Origin: Stomoxys calcitrans
Lineage: Eukaryota; Arthropoda; Insecta; Diptera; Muscidae
DNA: 64,000 bases
NCBI RefSeq assembly: GCF_963082655.1
Contig: NC_081554.1
Location: 48,325,169 to 48,389,168 of the forward strand
Direction of reading: 5' to 3'
In this document: piece after piece, positions 31,591 through 43,299 of the stretch
Layout: the number at the start of each line of letters is the position of its first letter
Numbering within the stretch: the first letter of the stretch is position 1
Program-made: the position numbers and the translations under genes
Notes under the pieces: model-generated
What the model saw: only the letters and a program-made list of their open reading frames with translations
Databases searched by the model: none
What the model was told of the DNA's origin: nothing

Positions 31591-32720
31591 ATGAACGCTC
31601 TTCCAAAATTTTGAAAAAAGTTTGTAGGGGATAGAAAGGATACGATAGTAAACCCACAAAGAATGATGTGAAAATTAATTTCCTATAAGGCCCAACGATA
31701 TGTTTTTTTGCTCCCCATTTTGTCAATGTGTCATCATTTTCTAAGTACGAGTATTCTACATATTTAATATTTCAACGAAAAGAGTATTGGGAAGAGAGTA
31801 TTTCTATGCAATTTGGTTATATACAAACATATGGGTATACATATACATATGACCTTATTTAAGTGAATGGAACGTTGAACAACTAAAAGTTAAGACACCA
31901 TTAGGACGAGATATAATAGTAAATGTTTTTCTTGAATTTGAAATGTTGTTTAAGTTTATTTATAACTTAAAAACAAAGTAGAAACTTTCTAGGGGTTTAT
32001 ATAAAATAAATTTAAAAATAAAATACCTCTTCCTCTATTCTAGGCTGTCCTGAAGAAAAGGAAACTAGACGCTTTCTACTCATTAAGAAATTGAGTCTTA
32101 GTCCAATGGTGATCAGTTGAATGTACATAGTCAATTATGGTTGAAGTAAACCTTAATAGGATGAAATACAGAACTCGCTGCATTAAATTCGTTTATAAAG
32201 GAATGATTAGAGAAGAAATATTTGAAGAACAAAGTTCGGTTTAGGGCTGAGGAGTCGAGCAATTCTAACTCGACTCTGACTCCAGGTAAATAGCTCGATT
32301 CCGACTTTGGATTTATATATACCCATCACTAAGGAACGGTGAGAGGACCAACTGGATCTTGAGGATTTCGGACCTCCTCTAACCCCAGAGAATAGGGGTA
32401 CCAAATTAAAGGTATTAAGGAGTAGACAATGAAAATGCAAAAAAAAAAACAATAAATTAACTCACCTACGGTGCTTTTTTCCAATTTTCATTTTTATCCA
32501 AAATTTAGGATGATGAGCAGGAGCAGGATGATGATGAGTACGAAGACATCCTATCGTGGGTGTCAAAGGAGCCCTCATTAACTATACTCCTGAGGGCATT
32601 AAAATGTGATTGCCACATCCACGTGGCAACCCCTGGATAACGACAAGAAATATCCATTGCAGGATATGCAGGATAACTATGGAAAAACAAAAAAGTAAAA
32701 TAAATAAACAGTTTTTGTCC
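31591..32720. other. Unassigned AT-rich region
   Basis: Around 32,250-32,320 there is a CGACTC-rich stretch ('TAACTCGACTCTGACTCCAG', 'GCTCGATTCCGACTTTGG'), a degenerate short-motif repeat. No gene is recognised. Confidence 0.5.
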
Positions 32721-33185
32721 GGTGATACAAAATTAAATGAGATTTTTTTGCAAACATAAAATTTTAATGAATTTTATTCTAAATATATACACAATTTCAA
32801 TGAAGTGTTTTCTTAAGACAAAGTTTTAATGCAAGTTTATATAGAATTTTTCAATCAAAACTTTTTTAAACAAAAATTAAAAAAAAAAATCTAAACGCAA
32901 AATTTGAAGGACATTTTAAAAGGCAATATTTCAAAGAAAGTTATTAAAGACAAGAACCAAAATTTTCTCTAAAGACAAAATTTGATCGAATATTCTGTAA
33001 AGAAAAATTGTAAATCAATTTTTTTTAAAGACACAATTTTGATCAAATTTTCACTAAAGACAAAATTTCAATAAAAAGTTTCGAAAGACAAAATTGAAAC
33101 ACAACACTTCAATAAAAACTGTATCTGAAAACAAAATTTAGAAGAAATTATTTAAAAAAAACAAAGATAGTCTTTCTAACGACAG
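32721..33185. repeat. Degenerate relative of the 29-bp minisatellite
   Basis: Variants of 'TCTAAAGACAAAATTT' recur, for example at about 32,960-32,985, 33,020-33,040, 33,050-33,070 and 33,085-33,100. Spacing is irregular, near 27-36 bp. The same core is regular at 61,421-63,690. This copy is old or never homogenised. It borders the 3' end of LINE D. Confidence 0.65.
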
Positions 33186-34677
33186 TGACAGTCTGCCATC
33201 AGAACGTTTTCATCCATTGTGATATCACAGGAACAGAAGAAGGAAGATGCCTTCTAATTCCTACCGTTGAACCATCCAGATCGCTTTAAAAAGTCCAACA
33301 ACTTGCGAATATTCACATCCGCTAAATAAGACTGGTTCTTAAAAGAAATGAGAACCTAAAGTGGAACTCCTTCTGACTGCCAGTGCGAGACACACAAACA
33401 GAATGTGTTCTATAATCTCTTATTCTTCGATATCCTCACAACTCCTGCAAAAGTAGTTACAGGCAACCTTCAGTCTGTCAGCACGTTTTTTCGATTAGAC
33501 AGTGACCTGTCATGACGGACACAATGACTGAGACGTCTGTTCTAGCCAATGACAGCAAAGCGGTAGACCTCTTCAAGTCTAGATTAGACCACATAGTTTT
33601 GGAATGCTCGCAGCCCCCTCTTTGTGACCATTTATCATTCGTTGTCCTGCGGGCCTGGTCCTGAAAACTTAGCTTATATGCCGCTAGAGGCATAGCCACA
33701 GATTCCAGTTCTCTTAAAATGTTTTAGGTAGTTCCCAGTTTCCCAAGCTCGTCCGTTTTACAATTCCCAGGGATATCTCTCTGGCCTGGCACCCTGAACA
33801 GGGGAATTTTGAATTGTTCAGCCATCTCGTCAAGATATCTGCGACTGTCGAAAGCGGCTTTTGTGTCCAGAAATATGTTCTCCCGAGATTTAATGGCTGA
33901 TTGGCTGTCTGAGAGGATATATATGCCAACCGCCACTATGACATTATATCTTGGCCATTCCACCACTTCCTTAATTGCAAGAATCTCTCTTTAATACACA
34001 CTGCCTTTGCGATATGACCAGTTCAACATCTTAAGAGTACACCCCAAAGCCCATCTGGTAGTCTAGTTTGAAACTATCCATATAAAAGTCTACGTAACTT
34101 CAATTACCATGGATATCGTAGTTCCAATCGATTCTATCAGGAACAGTACTTTTGATCAATAAGCAGCTCAAGTAGGGTGTAATCCACACTGGCTGGAACA
34201 TCGGACATTGTATCAAGGATACCACAGTATCTGTAGCCTCCATATGGCCAAAGACGGCAGTGGTCGCTGAAATTTGTCTAGCCACAATGTGCAGAGGCAT
34301 TAGCATTAGCATTAAATATAGCGCATCAGATGGTGTCGTCCTCCTCAGTGAGGCTGTGATAGACAAACAAGCCATTCTTTGCATCCGTTTAGCTATTGAA
34401 TAATAGGTGGACTTTTGAAGCGCCGTCCACCAGACCACAACACCATGTAGCATTATAGGTCTGACAACTGCAGTATATACACAATGCATGGCGCGCGGTC
34501 TAAATCCCCAACTTTTGCCAATGGCCCTTTAGCAGGTGTATAGGGCAAGAGTGGCCTTTCTTGCCCTTTTCAAAATGTTGCATTTGAAGTTCAATTTTCT
34601 GTCCAGCAAAAGACCCAGGGATTTTGCGCTTTCTGTAAATGGAACATTCCCTCCATCCAAGGAGACAAGTTCCACTG

Positions 34678-35343
34678 TCATCTCCTGCTCACAAGAACTA
34701 CTTCTGCCTTGCACGGATTTATACCTACACCACTTTCGCTAGCCCACTTTGCTGTTGCACTTAGAGCTTCCTGAAATATATCTCTTAGAGTGCTGGGAAA
34801 CTTTCCCCTAACCGCATTTGTCACGTCATCAGTATACCCGACCACTTTTACGCATTTTTCTTCCAGAGACAATAATAAATTGTTAATGGCCATATTCCAA
34901 AGTAGAGAAGACAGTACACCTCCTTGAGGTGTTCCTCTGCTGACCCATCTTTTTAGATCCACAGATCCCAAGCCTGCCGTAAAGTATCTTTTAGTAAATA
35001 AGTTTTTAATAAACTTTCTTATGGTAGAGTTGATGCCAAGAAACTCCAACTTTTTCAGGATTGACGTCGGTTTTACATTACTGAAAGCACCTTCAATGTC
35101 AAGAAATGGTACCACCGTATATTCCTTGACAGCGAGAGAAACCTCTATGTAACCGACTAGGTCGTGAAGGGCAGTTTCAGTGGTTTTGCCTTTACTATAT
35201 GCATGCGGCTGCCACGATCCAGGGATATTGGCCCTAAGATATGTTTCTATCAATCTCTCAAGAGTCTTCAGCATAAAGGATGACAGACTAATAGGAAATT
35301 TGTGTCCCTCCATCCCACAGGTATATATGACATTCTGAAACAA
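34678..35343 (-). pseudogene. Reverse transcriptase domain of LINE D
   Basis: 221 open codons. Motifs in order: 'ISLSSFMLKTLERLIETYLR', 'HAYSKGKTTETALHDLVGYI', 'VPFLDIEGAFSNV' (first catalytic Asp), 'SRGTPQGGVLSSLLWNMAIN' and 'VVGYTDDVTNAV'. The catalytic box is YTDD instead of YADD; both Asp residues remain. 'AKWASESGVGINPCKAEVVL' follows. No start codon or fingers domain belongs to this open stretch; it is a fragment of a former polyprotein. It shares the ETALH motif with LINE B, but the two families differ clearly. Confidence 0.85.
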
Positions 35344-35893
35344 GCAGAGTATACATCCCTAAGCCAGGGAAACAGTCTATAAACCTCTCAATAGGCTGCA
35401 GCATTAAGGATGACAGACTAATAGGATGAAAATCTTTCGACTTCCTGTGGTAGGGCTTTCCTGCTTTCGGAATGAAAATTACCTACATGTCCCTCCTCCA
35501 GGTATATATGAAATTCTGATACAAGCAGAGTATATCTCCCTAAGCCAGGGAACCAGTCTATCAGACACAGCTTGTAATTCAACAGGTGATACATCATCAG
35601 GGCCTGGCGACTTAAAGGAGTCGAAACTTCTTATCGCCTAAAGGATTTTCGGCTCCGACACAATTTCCCTAATAGCCTCCGACGAATGCATACCAACCTC
35701 TTTTTGCGCCACGTTATCTGTTGGAGAATTTCCCGGCAAATGTATGTCAACGAGTAGTTCTGGTGTTTCCTCACTAGATATTGTCCATACATTCTCTGAC
35801 TTCTGAGAATCTTCCTTAGCCTAGTGGCCTCAGATGTATCCTCCACGGAATCGTAGAATTCTACCCAGGTTTTGTTCTGAGCTCTTGCCAGCT

Positions 35894-35956
35894 GGCGATC
35901 GCTGTTTGCCTCTTGGCGATCGCTGTTTGCCTCTTGGCGATCGCTGTTTGCCTCTT
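35894..35956 (-). repeat. Three identical 21-bp repeats in the LINE D linker
   Basis: GGCGATCGCTGTTTGCCTCT+T occurs at 35,894, 35,915 and 35,936 without mismatches. In the LINE frame this repeats the seven residues QEANSDR three times. The perfection contrasts with the decayed surroundings, so the expansion is recent. Confidence 0.95.
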
Positions 35957-36626
35957 GGCTTGGCACTAGGGCATGCTGACACAAGCGAGTCATTCAGGGC
36001 CTTTGTGTTCCGCTTGACCACTATGTCTATTCCTCAGTAGTCTCACTTCCTTTTCTAGTCCAGAAGGGATAGACGTGCAGAATTTGTGCCGAAATTTGTC
36101 CCAATCCGCCCTTCTTCTGTTTAGCCGAGGGACCACTACTGCAGTATTTTCTCCAAGGCTGAAACTTATATAACGATGATCAGGGAAGCTGTGGTCATAC
36201 GCGTGTGGCCAGTCGCATATTCTTCAACTTATATCTTCCGATACAAAGTTAATATCTAGTACCTTCTGCCTGTTCCTGGTAATAAAGGTCGGTTTATCCC
36301 CTTTAATACAAATCGCCAGATTGCAACTTATAATATATTCGATAAGCAGCTCACCCCTTTCGTTGACATTCGAACTTCCCCATATCTGGCGAAGGGCATT
36401 AGCATAACTTCTTACAATGAGGCCCTTTTTCCCTGCAGAAGAGGCTTCAACCAGCAACTTAAGGTTTGAAGGCGGCATCTCTGAATCTTGAGCCATATAT
36501 GGGGAAGCCAGCCAGTAATGAGACTTACTTATTTCTGGTTATTACTGAATCTTCAGTGTTTGGCGAATAAGAACCACGTCAAATCCCCCTGCCATCAGGA
36601 GTACCTTTAGTGCCGCCGAAGCGGCC

Positions 36627-38110
36627 TTACAATGGTGGAGATTTATTTGTAGAAACCGGACCGTAGTCAGGATTCAGAACTTCTACCACTGTTGCGTAAG
36701 CCTCGTCTTCTGATTCCACCAGGAGTTCATCCTCACAAGAATCGTTATAACTTGTCATCATGAGCTTCTGTACGCATCCAGGGACAGATGAGAAAGCTGT
36801 AGAACAATTCTTCCTCTGGACACTGGGCACTTGCGGTGTGGACGATTTCTCCTTAGATGCTTCACTAACTGCAATTGTCGAAGTACTTTTTGAGTTCCGT
36901 GCTTTCCCGCAGGAGCACACCTTGAGCCCCGTCCAACTTTGTGATCCACCCACACAGGGCTTGTCGGGTGTCGTTTTGATTCCTTCCTCTCCTGTCTCGA
37001 TTGTGGCAGGGGGATTTTCAGTCTCCGCTAGACTTAATCGATGTGATCGATAGTCTCTCAGGCAAGTGTTCAGTAACAACTGCTGAATCGTCTCCTGATT
37101 CCGCAACCCCACCGCTTCTTTAGACCTTCAGTTTCAACATGTTGAATCCGTAGGATACATCCCCTTCAGACTTGATGAGGTCTGCAAGATAGCCGGAGTT
37201 TCCTACGAATACTGCATGTCTCCGGTCACCATCAGCCTCATCCAATCTTCCAGTCGGTGGTTGAAAGATTGGGATTACATTCCCTTAGTCTTCCAAGTAT
37301 GGATTCAGGATCTGAGGGAATCCTTGGTATCCAAGCATTCGCCATTGGTCGAGAACTAATATCTTCCTTCCTGTGCTGCACCTGCACCATCAGATATCAC
37401 CAATCTTTTTTAGCGCATAACGGTACATTTTAACTGAGCTTTGATCCCCGAAGCCAATTGACCTGTATCGGGCCCGATATCAGCCTGCATCGTAACAAAC
37501 TGGAGGAGACCCAGGAAATTCCTATACTGATGACAGTCTATTGACTATCCTAGTCCCATTATTCCTAGGTACGCATCCCTGTTCTTCTCCTTGTCGACAA
37601 CTGCCATCACCAAACTGTCCCTAGCGACATCAGCAAAGGATGTTGGACCCATCTTACTTTTGTTCACAGTCTTTTGGCTGACTGCGGTGCAATTTCCGAA
37701 TCTAGACGTGTAATCTTTGGGGTAACTTGTGCAGCAAATCCCCGAGCCTTATTAGTGAGAGTCTTAGGATCATTCGCACCAAGCCTCTCAATAATCCTGA
37801 GAGCGATGCGTCTTCTATTATTCCAACCTCCTAAAAAGTGTGTTGGTTTCCTGGGGAAGGCCGATGGCCTAGGCAAATTTTAGGCATGCGAAGAAAGAAT
37901 AGGTTCGGCCTTGTCCTTAAGACTCGAACCAGGTGTCTTCCTCAAAAGCCCCTGCTCACCAGTCGTTTGTTGGCTAGTGGAGCCTGGAGCAGACGCTCCA
38001 CCAATCGAGGTTTCCATAGCAGACAACATGCTACGGCCTGATACCACCACCGCAGCTGTTGGGTCTTTGGAGTCCATTCTGAGCCTACTCCCGGGCTCAA
38101 GATCCGCCAC
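36627..38110 (-). pseudogene. ORF1 (gag-like) remnants of LINE D
   Basis: The likely start is ATG at 38,110 (MADLEPGSRLRMDSKDPTAA). The same 'DPTAAVVV…GRSML' segment occurs in the LINE C 5' copies. 37,880-37,664 encodes 'ALRIIERLGANDPKTLTNKA'. 37,112-36,627 ends with an acidic tail. Such proteins bind the element's RNA. Several stops lie between 37,660 and 37,120. No intact zinc-knuckle array is visible. Confidence 0.65.
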
Positions 38111-38315
38111 TCCACTGGAAATAGACGCAGATCCTCAACCGCCTAATGGGTATCTCTATCGCAGCTATCCTTGAGTGACTTTAATTTTTCTATCAAAAAT
38201 AGTGGCCTACTTCGAGTTACAGGAAAATTATTGCAGAGTGAAATAACAAAACGTCCACTCCACTCAGCGGTTCAAAGAAGAACATATCGCTTGGCTACCA
38301 GTACAATAATTTAAA

Positions 38316-39490
38316 TGCCTTTATCTGAATGCCAAATGATCTTTACTGGTCTATGAATTCGCTCGGAGGGTTTAGGGTCATTAACGTTTAGGTGTTAGAT
38401 ATACTGCATTCTTAATTTCAGCCCGATATTGTTATGATGTCTGATTTAGGGGTGATTTTGGGGGTGAGGTGGTCCCCTGGACACTTGGCACAGAAAAATA
38501 TCAGCATCGTGCTCTTCTCTCAAATATCATTTATTTAAAGCCCATATTGCCATTGGTTTAAGGGTGATTTATGGGATGAGGCGTCCTTAAACATTTGGCT
38601 CCGAAATTTGTACTCTTTGGGAGGTATTTTGGGAAAGGGGCCGAGACCCAAATACATGGTCCCACATCTGGATAACAGATTCGTATTCTACTCCTAAATA
38701 TCTTTACGTATTTGAGCCCCATATTGTGATGGCCAGTAAATAATTGAGATGGTTGCCCAAAAAGTAATTGCGGATTTTTTAAAAGAAAGTAAATGCATAT
38801 TTAATAAAAATTAGAATGAACTTTAATCAAATATACTTTTTTTACACTTTTTTTCTAAAGCAAGCTAAAAGTAACAGCTGATAGCTGACAGAAGAAAGAA
38901 TGCAATTACAGAGTAACAAGCTGTGAAAAAATTTGTCAACGCCGACTATATGAAAAATACGCAATTACTTTTTGGGCAACCCAATAATTGGAAGGGGTAG
39001 ACCCCCAGAAAATTTGTCCTGAAAGTGGGTATTGATTTCGTACTCTTCTCCGGAATACTTTTCATTTAGCCTCACACTGACGTGGTCGTTAACTATGCCC
39101 GATTTGGGGGTGTTTTGGGGAGTGGGGTGGTTCCCTAAACACTTGGCCCCACATTTGGATATCAGCTACGTATTCTACACTCAAATACCTTTTAGTTAAG
39201 CCCCATATTGCCATGGACAGTAAATAAGTCCTGTTGGACGTTGTTTTGGGGAAGGGAGGACCCCCAGAAACTTGGTCCCACATTTGGATATCAGATTCGT
39301 ATTCTACTCGCAAATACCTTTCATTTGAGTCTCATATTGCCATGGTCGGTAAATTTGTGAGATTAAGAGGTGTTTTGGGGGTTGGGATGGTCCCCCTACG
39401 ACTTGGTCCGACAACTGATCTCCGAGTTCATTCATCTCATTGTACGGCTGAGAATTCAACTATACTTAACCTGGTTCAAATTTAAAGCTG
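38316..39490 (+). repeat. G-rich tandem repeat family, interrupted by a MITE
   Basis: The edge is at 'AAATGCCTTTATCTGAATGC', followed by 'GAATTCGCTCGGAGGGTTTA', as at 55,980-56,030 and, inverted, 3580-3800. Units carry 'AAGCCCCATATTGCCATGG', 'GGGGAAGGGAGGACCCCCAG' and 'ATCAGATTCGTATTCTACTC'. The MITE at 38,743-38,984 splits one unit. Frames on both strands are accidental. Confidence 0.8.
38743..38984 (-). mobile_element. MITE derived from the mariner 3 family, copy 2 (about 242 bp)
   Basis: In inverse orientation to copy 1: GGTTGCCCAAAAAGTAATTG near 38,751 and …TTACTTTTTGGGCAACCCAA at 38,984, next to TA. The inner sequence is the reverse complement of 12,298-12,534 with scattered differences (for example 'GTAACAGCTGATAGCTGACA'). 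The left end has a small local change (TTGAGATGGTTG for TTGGGTTG). No coding sequence. Confidence 0.9.
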
Positions 39491-40499
39491 TTGTTAAATT
39501 GGTTGACCCTTTTAAAATATTTAGGACAGCAATTTTCTCCTTCGTCTTCTAAATGTTCTAATTATTTTGGTAGCGGCTTTAGTGTGAATCTCGCAAACTT
39601 TTCATATTTATTTTAAGTTTTTTCTTTTTTTGGGAATATTGTGTTTTCAGTACTCCCATACATTGTTGTTTGTTGGTTGTAAATTTAGCTACAACAGTAT
39701 CAAAGCCAACCCTGTGGCAGCAACTATTGGGGCAGCATATCACAGTGTGCACTGTGCTCACTTGCATTTATCATGTATGCATATCTACTTCATACCTCAA
39801 CACTTTAGCAGACAGTCATTGATGATGGTGTGCGCTGGTTGTTGTTTTAGCAGTAGTTTAAAACTTTGTTGTTGTTGCTGCTGCTGCTGGTGTTTTTGTT
39901 TTGCACATTGAGTTGTTTATATTTCACACGCTAATATCCAACAACAGATGGTGCTCATCTGCATAACTCCTCTCTAACTACCGTTGCTACTATAATACTA
40001 CTGCTGCTGCTGCTGTTGCTTCTGCTGTTGTGTGTTGAGCTTCTCCCGTATGTCATTTGTGATTGTCGTTTTTGTTCATTTCTGCCACATGCCGATGCTC
40101 CAGAATATTTATTCTGGGATGCAAGTTGTTCCAATTTAAGTTTGTTTTTTTCTCCTCTCTCTCTCTCTCTCTCTTTATTTCGTTCATTTTATATCTGTGT
40201 CAGTATGTTTCGTTATTCTACTTCGATATAGTTACACATATGGCACAACAAAAAATAAGCAGCTCAGGATTTTTTCCCGTATGCAAACACCCGGTTCTGT
40301 CCACTCATACGTTTAAAGTTTCACAGTGGTTTGTAGAGATTGGTTAATAATCTGTCACATGCAGATAAAGACTCAGTCAGATAAACTGCATGGATTTTTA
40401 GTTGAGATTTATCGATATGATGCAATGACAGCCGATAACATATAATTTTTACTGTTCAGCACTAGAATAAAACAGGCCCAAAAGAAGTTGGAATCCTTT
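39491..40499. other. Region with microsatellites, no recognised gene
   Basis: Contains (TTG)n/(CTG)n near 39,866-39,890, CTG runs near 40,000-40,030 and a TC dinucleotide repeat at about 40,157-40,174. Open frames here are built on these runs. No element ends are recognised. Confidence 0.6.
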
Positions 40500-40503
40500 T
40501 TAA

Positions 40504-40763
40504 GGCCAAAACAGAATGAGCGCATTGAGGAGCGTCGTGTTGAAAAATGCAACTCTGCAAAAAAATTAAAAAAAAACAACTCGAAAAAGTTGTTTGCTAT
40601 GACGGCCAAAAACACGGATTCATGTGTGGCAACACTTTCAAGCGTCAAAGTTGAAAATTTTTTTAACTTTTCCACGTTGCTTTTGTGGAATTTATGTGCA
40701 GAGTTGCATTTTTGCAATGTGACGCTCAAAACCAAAGCTCAACGCGCTCATTCTGTTTTGGTC
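40504..40763. mobile_element. Foldback/MITE of 260 bp with TTAA at both ends
   Basis: GGCCAAAACAGAATGAGCGC (40,504-40,523) is matched by GCGCTCATTCTGTTTTGGTC ending at 40,763, one mismatch in the outer 20 bp. Pairing continues inward through 'AATGCAACTCTGCA' and AAAAG-rich parts, giving arms of roughly 85-95 bp with small gaps. TTAA flanks both sides (40,500-40,503 and 40,764-40,767), the target duplication typical of piggyBac-type elements. The TIR does not start with the usual CCC, so the superfamily is unsure. Open frames on both strands follow from the inverted repeat. Confidence 0.8.
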
Positions 40764-40789
40764 TTAACTGTAGGAAAAGTCTTCTTTTT

Positions 40790-42100
40790 ATACCCTCCAC
40801 CATAAGATGGGGGGTATACTAATTTCGTCATTCTGTTTGTAACTATTCGAAATATTCGTCTGAGACCCCATAAAGTATATATATTCTTGATCGTCGTGAA
40901 ATTTTATGTCGATCTAGCCATGTCCGTCCGTCTGTCCGTCCGTCCGTCCGTCCGTCTGTCTGTCGAAAGCACGCTAACTTCCGAAGGAGTGAAGCTAGCC
41001 GCTTGAAATTTTGCAAAAATACTTCCTATTAGTGTAGGTCGGTTGGTATTGTAAATGGGCCATATCGGTCCATGTTTTGATATAGCTGTCATATAAACCG
41101 ATCTTGGGTCTTGACTTCTTGAGCCTCTAGAGGGCGCAATTCTTATCCGATTTGAATGAATTTTGGCACGACGTGTTTTGTTATAATATCCAACAACTGT
41201 GCCAAGTATGGTTCAAATCAGTTCATAACCTGATATAGCTGCCATATAAACCGATCTTGGGTCTTGACTTCTTGAGCCTCTAGAGTGTGCAATTCTTATC
41301 CGATTGGAATGAAATTTTGCACGACGTGTTTTGTTGTAATATCCAACAACTGTGCCAAGTATGGTTCAAATCGGTCCATAACCTGATGTAGCTGCCATAT
41401 AAACCGATCTTGGGTCTTGACTTCTAGAGCGTCTAGAGTGCGCAATTCTTATCCGATTGGAATGAAATTTCGCACTACGTGTTTTGTCATGATATCCAAC
41501 AACTGTGCCAAGAATGGTTTAAATCGGTCTATTACCTGATATAGCTGTCATATAAACCGATCTTGGGTCTTGACTTCTTGAGCCTCTAGAGGGCGCAATT
41601 CTTATCCGATTTGAATGAATTTTGGCACGACGTATTTTGTTATGATATCCAACAATTGTGTCAGGTATGGTTCAAATCGGTTCATAACCTGATATAGCTG
41701 TCATATAAACCGATCTGGGATCTTGACTTCTTGAGCCTGTAGAGGTTGCAATTATTATCCGATTTGCCTGAAATTTTGTACGACGGATTCTCTCATGACC
41801 ATCAACATACGTGTTTATTATGGTCCCATATAAATCGATCTCTCTATTTTACTTCTTGAGCCCCCAAAGGGCGCAATTCTTATTCGAATTGGCTGTCATT
41901 TTATACAGGTCTCCAACATATAATTTAATTGTGGTCCAAACCGGAGCATATCTTGATATTGCTCTAATAGCAGAGCAAATCTTCTCTTATATACTTTTTT
42001 GCCTAAGAAGAGATGACGGGAAAAGAACTCGACAAATGCGATCCATGGTGGAGGGTATATAAGATTCGGCCCGGCCGAACTTAGCACGCTTTAACTTGTT
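40790..42100 (-). mobile_element. DINE-1-like element F, complete
   Basis: Right end ATACCCTCCACCATAAGATG at 40,790. Conserved block CCATAAAGTATATATATTC / TCGATCTAGCCATGTCCGTC, then a GTCC/GTCT microsatellite, then about five 153-bp units. The left end is 'CGGCCCGGCCGAACTTAGCA', CGCTTTAACTTGTT at 42,100. It is very close to element D, but it has fewer central units and lacks about 27 bp around 41,823. A and T residues flank it without target duplication. Confidence 0.92.
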
Positions 42101-42254
42101 ATTTGTTGTGTTTTATTTTAGTACCATAAAGTGCGAATCACGATTTATCGGTTTGTGTTATCTGTTAACTCATGATATCGATAACTATCCAATACACTTT
42201 TACCATGAAATTCTATTCAGAACATTTGATTTCCATTGGATAGGACTAAGATAA

Positions 42255-42715
42255 AAGTTGCTGGTTGAAGTCGCTTTTGCGGGGAAAAAAGAGCCTCATT
42301 GTAGAAGTGATGCTCACCACCAGAGGGTGAGCTGCTTATCGAATATATCATGTTGCAATCTGGCGATGTTTAATAAAGGGAATAAATCGACCTTTATCTA
42401 TTATTATTATACTAGATATGACCTTTTTATCGGAGGATATAAGCAAAAGGATATGCGACTGGAAAGTGTTGGAAGACCACAGCTCCTCTGATCATCGCTA
42501 TGTTAGATTCAGCCTTGGAGGAAAGACTGCAAAAGTCGACCATCGGCTAAACAGAAGATAGGAGGATAGGATAAGTTTCGGCACCCATTTTGAACCACCA
42601 TCTCTTCAAGACCAGAAAAGGAAGTGCAAACTGTAGAGGACATAGACGTAATGGTCAAGCGGATCACGAAAGCCCTGAATGTCTCGAAACAAATGTTTTT
42701 AGCGTATGAAAACAT
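42255..42715 (+). pseudogene. Endonuclease fragment of a LINE D-like element
   Basis: 'LLVEVAFAGKKE', 'SNISCCNLAMFNKGNKSTFI' and, in another frame, 'DWKVLEDHSSSDHRYVRFSL' plus GGKTAKV correspond to 36,420-36,150 of LINE D. The endonuclease SDH box is intact (SDHR at about 42,487-42,498). Both sides are truncated. Confidence 0.75.
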
Positions 42716-42729
42716 TCGCAAGTAGTTGG

Positions 42730-42888
42730 GTTTTTCATATCCACCACCGAAGGATTCATTCATTTTGTCATTCCGTTTGCAATACATCAAAATATCCAAT
42801 TCCGATCCTATCAAGTATATATATTCGTAACCGTTGTAAAGATCTAAGACGATCTAGCCATGTCTGTCCGTCTGTCTGTAGATATCAC
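42730..42888 (-). mobile_element. DINE-1-like element G, right-end fragment
   Basis: 'TCATTTTGTCATTCCGTTTG', 'TCAAGTATATATATTCGTAA', 'GACGATCTAGCCATGTCTGT' and 'CCGTCTGTCTGTAGATATCA' give the family order. Repeat X begins directly after. Confidence 0.8.
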
Positions 42889-43277
42889 GCTGTTGTTGTA
42901 CAGATGTTGTAGTCACATATTCATGTGGAGGTGGCGATCCCCGTCAAGCTCCTGTAGGTGAGCAAGCTCCTTTCGGTCCAAAGGACCGATAGCCGCGGAA
43001 ACAGGGTGGCCATTGGTTATTTAAAGGCGACAATAACTGGCCTTGTCATATCGAGCAGCATAGGCACTCTGTATTTGTGCAAGAGCCGGTGCTGATCGAC
43101 CTCTCACTGAGACTCTCCGCTCGATACCGCTAATTGTTCGAGACTGGCGTTGCAGCTGCTCCGTATGGAACATTTCACTTTCCGCAACCTGTGGCACGCG
43201 GCCAAGCTTCTCGTGGTAGCAATGAACACCACAGAGATCGGACATCAATGTCCGTGCCGGGTCGCTGCCAGTCTTTA
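42889..43277 (+). repeat. Dispersed repeat X, copy 2
   Basis: Aligns with 2388-2735 in the same orientation. It starts GTTGTTGTACAGATGTTGTA and ends near 'GACATCAATGTCCGTGCCGG'. The two copies show many substitutions, and this one lacks the block around 2600. No coding frame is shared. Confidence 0.65.
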
Positions 43278-43299
43278 ACAAGTAAAAGCGTGCTAAGTT
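43278..43299 (+). mobile_element. Left-end fragment of a DINE element
   Basis: AACAAGTAAAAGCGTGCTAA+GTT is identical to the left tip of elements J and R. It stops where the TTCGGCC hairpin should begin. Confidence 0.7.

Larger units (their letters stand above)
33190..38315 (-). mobile_element. LINE D: longest LINE in the window, RNase H type, dead
   Basis: Minus order: ORF1 remnants from ATG at 38,110 ('DPTAAVVVSGRSML', 'IERLGANDPKTLTNKARG') to 36,627 ('LLLNTCLRDYRSHRLSLAE'). Endonuclease start 'LQINLHHCKAASAALKVLL' (about 36,650-36,590), then a deletion, then 36,496-36,224 and a DHRYISFSLGE stretch. Linker with an expanded 21-bp repeat (35,894-35,956). RT 35,343-34,678. Thumb 34,489-34,100 ('RPIMLHGVVVWWTALQKSTY'). 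RNase H 33,966-33,724 ('YILSDSQSAIKS'). Terminal part to about 33,360. Frames break at least eight times. A related plus-strand endonuclease scrap is at 42,255-42,715. RNase H and ORF1 features point to the I/LOA group (inference). Confidence 0.88.

Noticed and set aside
40409..40805. Overlapping open frames of 105-108 codons on both strands
   Set aside because: They lie in the TTAA foldback, where inverted arms make frames open on both strands. No domain is present.
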